Positions 1-6,569 of a stretch of 6,569 bases of DNA are shown one piece after another. Numbering within the stretch: position 1 is the first letter of the stretch; every line of letters starts with the position of its first letter. A program made the translations under genes and the position numbers. Source of the stretch: Gammaproteobacteria bacterium UBA3532 (lineage in GTDB: Bacteria; Pseudomonadota; Gammaproteobacteria; Enterobacterales; UBA3532); the NCBI GenBank assembly GCA_002376965.1, contig DFOV01000158.1, positions 5,608 through 12,176 of the forward strand. Reading direction: 5' to 3'. The notes beneath the pieces are model-generated. The model had not been told where the DNA came from. It was given only the letters and a program-made list of their open reading frames with translations, and did no database searches.

Positions 1-8
1 CTTCCTCC
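1..8 (-). promoter_or_regulatory. Shine-Dalgarno-like GGAGGAAG at the window edge, possible start of a further gene
   Basis: Downstream of the kinase stop, the minus strand ends with ATGGAGGAAG. GGAGGA matches a strong ribosome binding site for a start codon just outside the window. Alternatively, the ATG at 8-10 could itself open a gene beginning Met-Glu-Glu, though no clear Shine-Dalgarno precedes it. No terminator hairpin is visible in the 31 bases after the kinase. Either reading suggests the unit continues. Confidence 0.4.
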
Positions 9-31
9 ATGGATAAAGTATAGACGCTCTT

Positions 32-2842
32 TTAATCTTCCTCTAACGGTGAACGTAAAACAATCAGAAGCCGAGCACAAAGCTCGAGTGCCTTTTCATA
101 TTCCATGCTAACAATCAGCTTTTGGATACTGGCGGCTTGCTCTATTCGGGTTGGATCTTTTAGCTTTTGAATTATTTCTTGGATCAAATCTTCTGCCTCC
201 ATATCGGAGGAGCTTAAATATTGGTAAAGCCTGACCAGTAGGAAAGCTAGGTCATGATCGGTTAAATAGTCGATATCGGGGAAAGTATGATGCGCTGAAA
301 AAAACGGCGATATGCGTTCTAATAGCTGATCCGCTGTGGCGGCAGCTTCTACAAGGCTGTCTCTTGATAGCGCTGAGTAGTCGATTTTCAGGGTTCGCTC
401 AATAGCTTGGCATTGCTTTTGAAGCGCGGTTGCGCCAATGTAGCCTGCGTTGGATTTTAACGAATGAACATAGCGTTCCAGGCTTTTCCAGTCTTTATCA
501 TCGTAGAGTTCGACGAGCGGCGCGCCAATATTGGATGGCGATGTGACATAATTTGAAAGCGTTTTTATGTATAGCCGCTCTTTATGGGCCATATTGGCGA
601 TAGCGCCACTGATATCTAAAATGTTGAGTGCCGCGAGTTGATCCAAGATAGAGCTCTTTTCGTTAGAACTGTTTGAGTTGCAACTATTCTTGTTGTGGCC
701 ATTTGCACTAGTATTACTCTCGTTCAAGCCAATATTTTGTTGATCAATCTCGTTCCTGTCTTGAGTGTCTGCTTCCGCTGCCTGCTCTTCTTCTCGCGGC
801 CTGGTCTCACTCGACTGCTTATCGTCACCTAAGTGATTGTTTTCATCAAGCTGCTCGTTTAGCAGTTGGTAGAGTGAAGCTGCATGTATAGGTTTGCTGA
901 TATGGGCGTTCATGCCCGCATCCAGACAATTTTTAATGTCGCTGTCAAAGGCGTTTGCAGTCATTGCAATAATCGGGATCGGGTCGAATTTGCTATTGGC
1001 CCGAATGTGGCTGGTTGCCGTCAACCCATCCATTTCTGGCATTTGAATATCCATTAGAATCAGGTCGTAGTATTTATCGTATAATCTGTTGAGAGCATCC
1101 AAGCCGTTTTCAGCGACATCATATTTCACTTGGGTATCTTCAAGATAGCCAATAATTATTTCGCGATTGATCGGATTGTCTTCAACGACTAGCACATCAT
1201 ATGCACTAAAGTCTGGAGGTATGGTTTCGTTGATAGGGCCATGGGCTTGTTGTTCGGATGGTGATGGCATGCCTTGATGGACACCGAGCTTTAATGTGAA
1301 ATGAAACTCGCTGCCAAGATCAACTTCGCTTTCTACCCAGATATCACCTTCCATTAACTCGACTATTTGTTTCGATATGACCAGTCCCAGGCCTGTACCG
1401 CCAAACCGGCGAGTAACGCTATCATCAGCCTGAGTGAAGGACTGAAAAAGCTTGTCCTGTTGCTCCTGTGTCATACCTATACCAGAGTCGATCACTGCGC
1501 AGTGAAGAAGAATGTCATGATTTTCGAATTCACGCTCCAGAAACACTTTGACATGAATCGCCCCCTCTGGCGTGAACTTTACGGCATTACTGATCAAGTT
1601 GGTGAAGATCTGCTGGATCCTTAGTGGATCACCAATGATATTAGTAGGTACGTCTGGCGCTATATACGAGACTAGAGATAACTCTTTTTCATCGGCCTTG
1701 TTTTGGCAGAGCTGTAGCGACTGCTCTATAAGGTGCGGTAGTGAAAAGTCTAACTTTTCAATGGTCATTTTTCCTGCTTCGACTTTAGAAAAATCCAGCA
1801 AATCATTGATTAGTCGAAGCAGGGTTTCTCCTGAGTTAGAAATTTTCGACACCAGATCTCTTTGCGGAGCGCTTAACTCAGTCTTGTGGAGTAGCTGGCA
1901 CAAACCAATAACACCATTCATGGGCGTACGAATTTCATGGCTCACTTTGGCCAGAAAAATCGACTTGGTAGCGGCTGCTTTTTCTGCGTCTTCCTTGGCT
2001 TGTTGCAACTGGTGCATAGAGCTGCGTAATTGCTTGGTTCGTTGTTCAACCTGGCTTTCCAGGTCGGAATAGCTTGATCTTAAGCGATCGTTCATTTGTT
2101 TAAATGCCGCTGCTAACCGACCGATCTCTCCGTCGTCTTTCACATCTAGATCTTCAGACAGAAACCTCCGGCTACCAATTTGCGTGGCATAACTTGTTAG
2201 TTTAGAAAGGGGATGGGTAATGCGGGTTGTCAGGTAGAATGCAACGCCAATGATCAGCAATAGCACCACAATGGTTGCTATGCTTGTTTGAAGTATGACG
2301 TGATTAATGGCTTGTTGACCTTGCTGCTTTTGTTCTTCTAATTTGTCATTGAGCGGCTTTTTATCGTATTCAAAAACCAGGAGCCCCCATTCTTCGATGC
2401 CAACTGACAGCGGGCTGACGGCAATAAGCGTATTGGTGTCGGTGTCGATGAGCTCAATAGTTTCGGGTAGTGATTTTAACAGTCGTTCGAGGGATGGTGG
2501 TGTTTCTGACTGGCTGTATGATGATTGGGTCTGGCGCATAATGACTGCGCCATTTCTAACCAGGTACGCATCGAGAAGGTGGGGGGTTAGCGTTGATTGG
2601 CGCAACGTATCGGAAATGTCCGACAATTGATATGAAGCGAGAGAGTTTTGGAGCTGATCGCGCACGGATAAAAGCTGGCTCTTGGCTCCGAATGTCAGGT
2701 TTTCGTAGAGCAATTCTTGACGCTGGGCAAGCTCGAGGTGGAGCAAACGCTGTTGGCTGTTTACGTTTATGGCGCTAACTAGCACAACTGCGAGAAGTTG
2801 CAGCCCGGTCATTGTAAGAACAAGTTTCCATTTAAATCCCAT
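32..2842 (-). CDS. Tripartite hybrid sensor histidine kinase (HAMP-HisKA-HATPase-REC-Hpt)
   Basis: This is a 936-residue inner-membrane phosphorelay kinase. TM1 is at about 7-26, a periplasmic sensor region at about 27-182, TM2 at about 184-205, HAMP at about 206-258, and a coiled coil at about 259-295. The H-box [10 protein letters not shown] places the phosphorylated His at 302. The ATPase domain shows the N-box (N415, N419), DSGIGM (452-457) and GGTGLGL (481-487). A single receiver (about 547-663) has acidic D555, phospho-acceptor D598 in [11 protein letters not shown]628 and K650. A Ser/Asn/Glu-rich linker (about 668-730) leads to an Hpt domain with H793 in HSLKSNAG. All catalytic residues are intact, so a full His-Asp-His relay is expected. 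About 85 further residues follow the Hpt. There is no DNA-binding domain, so a separate response regulator is needed and none lies in the window. The architecture resembles BarA, ArcB and TorS, but the genomic context argues for a dedicated sensor, so no symbol is given. The start is supported by AGGTGG just upstream. Confidence 0.96.
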   Translation of the reverse strand: MGFKWKLVLTMTGLQLLAVVLVSAINVNSQQRLLHLELAQRQELLYENLTFGAKSQLLSVRDQLQNSLASYQLSDISDTLRQSTLTPHLLDAYLVRNGAVIMRQTQSSYSQSETPPSLERLLKSLPETIELIDTDTNTLIAVSPLSVGIEEWGLLVFEYDKKPLNDKLEEQKQQGQQAINHVILQTSIATIVVLLLIIGVAFYLTTRITHPLSKLTSYATQIGSRRFLSEDLDVKDDGEIGRLAAAFKQMNDRLRSSYSDLESQVEQRTKQLRSSMHQLQQAKEDAEKAAATKSIFLAKVSHEIRTPMNGVIGLCQLLHKTELSAPQRDLVSKISNSGETLLRLINDLLDFSKVEAGKMTIEKLDFSLPHLIEQSLQLCQNKADEKELSLVSYIAPDVPTNIIGDPLRIQQIFTNLISNAVKFTPEGAIHVKVFLEREFENHDILLHCAVIDSGIGMTQEQQDKLFQSFTQADDSVTRRFGGTGLGLVISKQIVELMEGDIWVESEVDLGSEFHFTLKLGVHQGMPSPSEQQAHGPINETIPPDFSAYDVLVVEDNPINREIIIGYLEDTQVKYDVAENGLDALNRLYDKYYDLILMDIQMPEMDGLTATSHIRANSKFDPIPIIAMTANAFDSDIKNCLDAGMNAHISKPIHAASLYQLLNEQLDENNHLGDDKQSSETRPREEEQAAEADTQDRNEIDQQNIGLNESNTSANGHNKNSCNSNSSNEKSSILDQLAALNILDISGAIANMAHKERLYIKTLSNYVTSPSNIGAPLVELYDDKDWKSLERYVHSLKSNAGYIGATALQKQCQAIERTLKIDYSALSRDSLVEAAATADQLLERISPFFSAHHTFPDIDYLTDHDLAFLLVRLYQYLSSSDMEAEDLIQEIIQKLKDPTRIEQAASIQKLIVSMEYEKALELCARLLIVLRSPLEED

Positions 2843-2846
2843 GGTT

Positions 2847-2852
2847 CCACCT
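2847..2852 (-). promoter_or_regulatory. Ribosome binding site of the kinase gene, overlapping the upstream stop codon
   Basis: AGGTGG on the minus strand begins within the TAG stop codon of the ABC_sub_bind gene and ends 4 bases before the kinase ATG at 2842. The position supports this start over internal Met codons and implies that ribosomes terminating upstream hand over to the kinase. Confidence 0.75.
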
Positions 2853-3756
2853 ATTCAACCATTTGACTGATATCATCCAATGCCGCTGGGGCAATGGTGA
2901 TGCCTAGTTTCTTTGCTTTTTGCTGATTGAGTAACACGTGTGATCCTGCGGGAAACTCATTTTTTGGCGTCAACAGAGTATTATCCTGGATTTGTTGAAC
3001 CAATTGAGCCGCTTGCCTGCCAATGGTTGGGTTATCGACAACCATTACCATCAGTGCGCCGTGTTCCAGTAAAGCAGGAAAAAAGCCGACCACTGGCAGC
3101 GCCATCTTATCTGCTGCTGTCATTAACTGTAAGACCTGTGAGTGGTTCTTCATGACAACCGGATCAGATAACAAGATTAGCAAATCAATATCCAAAGAAG
3201 GCTTAATGATCCGAGATACATCCTGCCCAGCTTCTACTTGTATTTCATGTAATTGGTGCTCGGTGAGCTTGGCTGCTTCACGGTATTGTGCCAATTGGTG
3301 CATGTTATATTTGGGAGAGTATATGACCCCCAGTTTTTCAACATCTGGAATGGTGCGCTTTAGTAATACCAGCTGGTATCCACCGTGAAGCTCGTTGGCC
3401 ACACCTGAGTATTTATCGGTACGGGGTAAACGACGCCAATTAACGATGGAGGAATAAACAATGTCTTTTTCGGGAACGAATCGATAGCTGGCCAGATAGG
3501 CTTTGGTTCCGATGGCATAGATGGCGTCTGGATAGTGTCGGTAAAAATACTCCTTGATTTGATGGAACGTGAGTTGTTCTTCTCCAAGGTTTAATATTAA
3601 AGGTTGATACCCCAGTTGCTGAATGAAGGCATCCTGGGCTTGTTGATATTTTTCGATGGCATAGTTTGAGTTGACCACGAGTAACTTATGAGGCTTTGCC
3701 GCCAGCGAAGCGAAAGACAGGAAAAAGCCAATACACCAGAGTAACAAGTATTTCAT
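2851..3756 (-). CDS. Solo ABC-type solute-binding protein (ABC_sub_bind / TrpX-like family)
   Basis: This 301-residue secreted protein has a Sec signal peptide at about 1-20 ([20 protein letters not shown]). The Cys at position 8 lies inside the hydrophobic core and is not in a lipobox, so a lipoprotein is unlikely. The mature part has the alternating strand-helix pattern of a two-lobed type I periplasmic-binding fold. Landmarks of the ABC_sub_bind family (PF04392 type) include [11 protein letters not shown] (141-151), [12 protein letters not shown] (190-201), the PVVGFF...[23 protein letters not shown] run (221-253), and [17 protein letters not shown] near the C terminus. Length is typical for the family. 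Relatives usually sit beside ABC permease and ATPase genes, but here the neighbours are a receptor and a kinase, which suggests a sensing role. The start at 3756 is supported by a GGAGGG element 6 bases upstream and by the signal peptide. It overlaps the PhnD-like stop codon as ATGA and is followed 8 bases later by the kinase gene. The ligand is unknown. Confidence 0.9.
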   Translation of the reverse strand: MKYLLLWCIGFFLSFASLAAKPHKLLVVNSNYAIEKYQQAQDAFIQQLGYQPLILNLGEEQLTFHQIKEYFYRHYPDAIYAIGTKAYLASYRFVPEKDIVYSSIVNWRRLPRTDKYSGVANELHGGYQLVLLKRTIPDVEKLGVIYSPKYNMHQLAQYREAAKLTEHQLHEIQVEAGQDVSRIIKPSLDIDLLILLSDPVVMKNHSQVLQLMTAADKMALPVVGFFPALLEHGALMVMVVDNPTIGRQAAQLVQQIQDNTLLTPKNEFPAGSHVLLNQQKAKKLGITIAPAALDDISQMVE

Positions 3757-4571
3757 TGTTTACCCTCCAGGTAGCTGCGATCATGGGGGCTTAGTATCTT
3801 CCAGTCTTCGATGCCTAATAGCGATAGGGCTTTTTTCCCTGGATCATTTGTTGGCATATCGATAATGATCTGGGTTAAGGCATGCTGTAATGCTGATGTG
3901 CCTTGTTCACATAGAACTAAATTCAGTTGATTACCGGTTCTAGCGACGACATTCAATCGTGATTGAAGTTTAGGGGAACGCTCAATAAAGCGGGTATAAA
4001 CACGCTCTGACACCAGGGCAAATTCGGCTATGCCAAAGCTGACAGACAAAAGCGCATCGATTTCTTTGGGAACGGTAAGAATGTGAAGGCTGTCTGCGTT
4101 AGCTGTCAGGTATTTATTAATGTAATTCTGGGTCAGCTTATGCGAACTTGCAGTGGCAATCGTGCCTCTCAGATTCTGCTCAGTTTTCGGATGGTTTGGT
4201 TTGATTGCATCATCTGACTTGGCAGGGAGCTGGCTAATCACCATGTAACGATTGTGAATCGAGTCGTTGGTCATGGCAATTGCAAGGGCTGACAGTGATG
4301 TTGTTTGACGTAGCTGATGGTAGTGTTCGCCGCTAAGCAGGAATACTCCATTGTTAGAAGCTTTTAGTACTCGTTCGAAAACTTTCTTATCTTCAAATGG
4401 TTGCATAATAAATTCACCATGGCGAGACAAATAGCTGTCAAAAGTGAATTTTAATTTTTGATAGTCCTTGTTGTGTTCCTGGGCGCTGAAATAGTAGAAA
4501 GTATCCTGGGCGCTTGCGTTCCCCAAAGAGAGAATAGTCATCAGTAATGCAGCCAATAATGTTTTCAACAT
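3753..4571 (-). CDS. PhnD-like periplasmic binding protein (phosphate/phosphonate-type SBP family)
   Basis: This 272-residue protein starts with a Sec signal peptide (about 1-21, predicted cleavage after ASA in NASA-QD), so the mature protein should be periplasmic. The body resembles the PhnD-like family of type II solute-binding proteins (PF12974 type). Visible landmarks are FDSYLSRHGEF (44-54), a segment near 134-150 containing TIATASSHKLTQNY, the segment 166-186 beginning TVPKEIDALLSVSFG, and LLGIEDW (251-257) near the C terminus. The Ser-Thr-Ser loop that binds the phosphonate group in true PhnD is not evident; the likely equivalent reads ASSHKLTQ. Phosphonate binding is therefore not claimed and no symbol is given. 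The ATG at 4571 is chosen because the signal peptide begins there, although no good Shine-Dalgarno precedes it. Translation may depend on ribosomes finishing the receptor gene 9 bases upstream. Its last 4 bases overlap the next start codon. Family assignment is from recognition; the ligand is unknown. Confidence 0.85.
   Translation of the reverse strand: MLKTLLAALLMTILSLGNASAQDTFYYFSAQEHNKDYQKLKFTFDSYLSRHGEFIMQPFEDKKVFERVLKASNNGVFLLSGEHYHQLRQTTSLSALAIAMTNDSIHNRYMVISQLPAKSDDAIKPNHPKTEQNLRGTIATASSHKLTQNYINKYLTANADSLHILTVPKEIDALLSVSFGIAEFALVSERVYTRFIERSPKLQSRLNVVARTGNQLNLVLCEQGTSALQHALTQIIIDMPTNDPGKKALSLLGIEDWKILSPHDRSYLEGKQ
3763..3768 (-). promoter_or_regulatory. Ribosome binding site of the ABC_sub_bind gene
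   Basis: GGAGGG on the minus strand lies 6 bases before the ATG at 3756, inside the last codons of the PhnD-like gene. It is the strongest internal Shine-Dalgarno of the unit. Together with the ATGA stop/start overlap it supports the chosen start and reinitiation or coupled translation. Confidence 0.8.
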
Positions 4572-4580
4572 ATAGGTTCG

Positions 4581-6569
4581 CTAGAAGCCATACCTCAGCT
4601 CAATATGGGCATGTCGGCCGGGTTGCTGGTAGTCATCGTTGATAAATCCCAGATCTGATGGGTGGCTATAAGATTTATCAAAGAGATTATGCAATCGTAG
4701 TGACGCGGTCAAATCAGTGAATGGCGAGTAGCGCATTGTTAGATTGGAGATAGCATACCCCGCCAATTCGTCGCGCGAATCAATCGCCATTCGCTGTGTT
4801 GTTCCTTGGATATAAGTGTTCCAAAATAGGTTTAACTTACTTGAAGTGCGCCAATTAGCCATCAGGTTGCCGCGATGGCGTGGGATATTGGACATAAAGT
4901 CGTCGGACTGGTTCCTTGCGTCAGTAAACGTATAGTTAAATTGAAAATAGGAGCCTCGGGGCAGTTTCCACTGTCCTTGCGCTTCTAGCCCGCGGGTTTT
5001 AACACTGCCTTGATTAAGATAGCTACCGCCGTTTATTTCAATGAGCTCGTCAATGTTGTTGTGAAATAGCGTAACATTTCCGCCTAGGGGAGAATTAGGT
5101 GGTGCTATGTAAATACCTAGCTCTGTACTTGCCACCTGTTCTGGCGTTAACTCCCGATTGCCAACAACTGCCGGGTTATTAATATTGTATAGCTCAGCGA
5201 AGCTAGGAGCTCGAAATGCCTCGCCATAGGCTGCTTTGAAGGTAAGCGCATCGGTAAATTGCCAAGAGGTGCCGAGGCGAGGGTTGGTTGTTCCGCCAAA
5301 GTCGCTGTAATAATCATGCCTTAACCCGGTTGATAAGCGCCAGCGTTCGGTAATATCCCAAAGGTCTTCGATATACAATGCCAAAAACTCGCGATCAACA
5401 TCGGGTGCCCACGTGTGAGCATCGTCAGAGTAGTTGGTGAGTTGAGGCGGGTTGTTGGGTTCGTTGGTCAGCGGATTGAATGTTGCCCAGTGAACAACGT
5501 CGCTTTGGTTCTGGTGCTCATAGTTAAACCCGGAAACAATCAGGTGGTTTTGATTCGAACTCCCGATACTTGTTTTCCACTGTGTTGTCACATCGATGCC
5601 GCGTTTTTCGTTTTTCACCCCGGCAATAGCGTTGTATCCTTCGGGATAGGTGTAGGGGCCGAGCGTGGTGTTCTCCGGAAAAAGCTCCCAGTAATTATCA
5701 ACGTCGAAATGGTCGTAATAGCCGCGCAATTTAACGTTAAGTGCTTCTGTCATCTGCTGGTTTATCCGAAGATCCGCTGAGGTTGAGCGCATATCACCAT
5801 CGCTCTCATCGATTAGCGCTCCCGTAAAGCCCCAGAATGAAGCGCTTTTCTGGATGTGGTGATTAAGCATGAGCTCAATATTGCGATTGCCTAGCCTAAG
5901 GGAAATGTCTGCAGACTCCAGTCTATTGTCTGTTTTGCCTGTGTTACCTAATACATCCGATGCCACTTTGGCCTGGTAGCCATCGGTTTCTTTCCACATA
6001 AGGTTGGCTCTAACCCCCCAATCAGCAATCTTTTTTAGTATTTTAAGGTTGCCTGCATAGGTTGCATCTTTGCCACCACTGACAACGACGCTACTTTCTT
6101 CCTTTGCTGTGGGCGGGGTGGTAATTATATGAATAACGGCGGCAAAGGCATTGGCTCCATAGATGGCTGAGCTTGGTCCGCGAACAACCTCTATTCGTTC
6201 AATGTGTTCCAAGGGAAGATCATTGAGATAAAATGGTGCTCCTCCATTTACGAGGTTAAGATCCATTGAGTGTTCATCAATCATGAACAACACTTTTTCA
6301 CTGAAAAGGGTTTGTATGCCTCTGCTCTCGACTTTTTGGGCTGGGAGTCTGCTTTGCTGAATGCCAAGGCCTGGCAATGTTTTTAACAGCTCCCAGATAG
6401 ATTGCGGTGCCATTGCTCTCAGCTTATCTTTGTCGATTATGCTAACGGAGGCGGCCGATTTTTTTATGTCTTCAATAACGCGTGAAGCTGAAATAACTGT
6501 GGTTTCTTCTTGAAGCCAGCTTAGTTCTTTGTTCATCGAGTCTAGCTCTTCGTCCATTGAGCTTATATC
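4581..6569 (-). CDS. TonB-dependent outer-membrane receptor, 5'-partial
   Basis: This is a TonB-dependent receptor, a 22-strand beta-barrel with an N-terminal plug that moves a scarce ligand across the outer membrane using energy from TonB-ExbB-ExbD. Numbering from the first in-window Met (6557), ETTVISAS (18-25) resembles a TonB-box region. The plug spans about 36-147 and carries ERIEVVRGPSSAIYGANAF at 120-138, followed by VIHIIT. The barrel fills the rest, with a FRAPSFAELYN segment (448-458), a late LHNLFDKSY segment (622-630) and a C-terminal Phe in RYGF, as expected for Bam-assembled barrels. No signal peptide follows the Met at 6557, and the frame stays open upstream (Asp-Ile-Ser-Ser) to the window edge. 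The true start and signal peptide therefore lie outside, and the gene is annotated as partial. The style is that of the BtuB/CirA-like group, but the substrate cannot be read from sequence. It is the first visible gene of the unit and ends 9 bases before the PhnD-like gene. Confidence 0.95.
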   Translation of the reverse strand, partial: DISSMDEELDSMNKELSWLQEETTVISASRVIEDIKKSAASVSIIDKDKLRAMAPQSIWELLKTLPGLGIQQSRLPAQKVESRGIQTLFSEKVLFMIDEHSMDLNLVNGGAPFYLNDLPLEHIERIEVVRGPSSAIYGANAFAAVIHIITTPPTAKEESSVVVSGGKDATYAGNLKILKKIADWGVRANLMWKETDGYQAKVASDVLGNTGKTDNRLESADISLRLGNRNIELMLNHHIQKSASFWGFTGALIDESDGDMRSTSADLRINQQMTEALNVKLRGYYDHFDVDNYWELFPENTTLGPYTYPEGYNAIAGVKNEKRGIDVTTQWKTSIGSSNQNHLIVSGFNYEHQNQSDVVHWATFNPLTNEPNNPPQLTNYSDDAHTWAPDVDREFLALYIEDLWDITERWRLSTGLRHDYYSDFGGTTNPRLGTSWQFTDALTFKAAYGEAFRAPSFAELYNINNPAVVGNRELTPEQVASTELGIYIAPPNSPLGGNVTLFHNNIDELIEINGGSYLNQGSVKTRGLEAQGQWKLPRGSYFQFNYTFTDARNQSDDFMSNIPRHRGNLMANWRTSSKLNLFWNTYIQGTTQRMAIDSRDELAGYAISNLTMRYSPFTDLTASLRLHNLFDKSYSHPSDLGFINDDYQQPGRHAHIELRYGF

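Noticed and set aside
1367..2072. Plus-strand open frames of 85 and 166 codons opposite the kinase HisKA/HATPase region
   Set aside because: They lie antisense to a kinase region with all catalytic motifs intact, overlap each other, and their translations show no recognisable domain.
2343..2778. Plus-strand open frames of 95 and 61 codons opposite the kinase sensor region
   Set aside because: Antisense shadows of a real gene, with low-complexity Ser/Arg-rich products.
32..2842. Naming the kinase barA, arcB or torS
   Set aside because: The domain order is shared by many hybrid kinases. The C-terminal extension and operon partners differ from those genes, so a symbol is not justified.
2940..3388. 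Plus-strand open frames of 71 and 121 codons opposite the ABC_sub_bind gene
   Set aside because: They are antisense to a well-supported secreted protein, and neither shows a domain or signal peptide.
3360..3587. Minus-strand 75-codon frame inside the ABC_sub_bind gene in another frame
   Set aside because: It is fully nested in a conserved gene, with no recognised family.
3753..4571. Calling the gene phnD with a phosphonate transport role
   Set aside because: No phnC or phnE is nearby and the Ser-Thr-Ser phosphonate-binding loop is not visible.
5415..5780. Plus-strand 121-codon frame opposite the receptor barrel
   Set aside because: The hydrophobic, Val-rich translation is what antisense of an amphipathic beta-barrel gives; no independent support.
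4581..6569. Calling the receptor btuB (vitamin B12) or a siderophore receptor
   Set aside because: Plug and barrel landmarks are generic. No cobalamin riboswitch, Fur box or siderophore gene is seen in the window.
1..6569. Mobile elements, CRISPR arrays, tRNA/rRNA genes and long repeats
   Set aside because: Reading both strands gave no transposase, inverted-repeat ends, regularly spaced repeats or RNA gene signatures; the window is nearly all coding.

Overview
The window is a compact, unidirectional block of four genes on the minus strand and is almost entirely coding. Read 5' to 3' on that strand, the order is: a TonB-dependent outer-membrane receptor (4581-6569, its 5' end cut by the window edge), a secreted PhnD-like periplasmic binding protein (3753-4571), a secreted solute-binding protein of the ABC_sub_bind / TrpX-like type (2851-3756), and a membrane-bound hybrid sensor histidine kinase with HisKA, HATPase, receiver and Hpt modules (32-2842). 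The junctions are a 9-base gap, a 4-base ATGA overlap and an 8-base gap, so this reads as one transcription unit with translational coupling. No tRNA, rRNA, mobile element, CRISPR array or terminator was recognised, and no non-coding stretch exceeds about 31 bases.

The organism is most likely a Gram-negative gammaproteobacterium, possibly marine or aquatic. The outer-membrane receptor requires a Gram-negative envelope. The BarA/TorS-like tripartite kinase and the style of the two solo binding proteins fit the Alteromonadales/Oceanospirillales/Cellvibrionales range. That assignment is inference from protein style, and no genus is claimed.

Functionally, the set looks like a complete input branch of a signalling pathway. 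The receptor would admit or sense a ligand at the outer membrane, one or both periplasmic proteins would bind it, and the kinase would relay the state through a His-Asp-His chain (H302, D598, H793) to a response regulator not present here. No ABC permease or ATPase is encoded in the window, so the two binding proteins need not serve transport. A LuxP/LuxQ- or TorT/TorS-like co-receptor role is the most attractive hypothesis. The ligand is unknown.

The unit probably extends at both ends. The receptor frame is open through the window edge on the upstream side, and a strong Shine-Dalgarno-like GGAGGA lies at the very end of the window downstream of the kinase.
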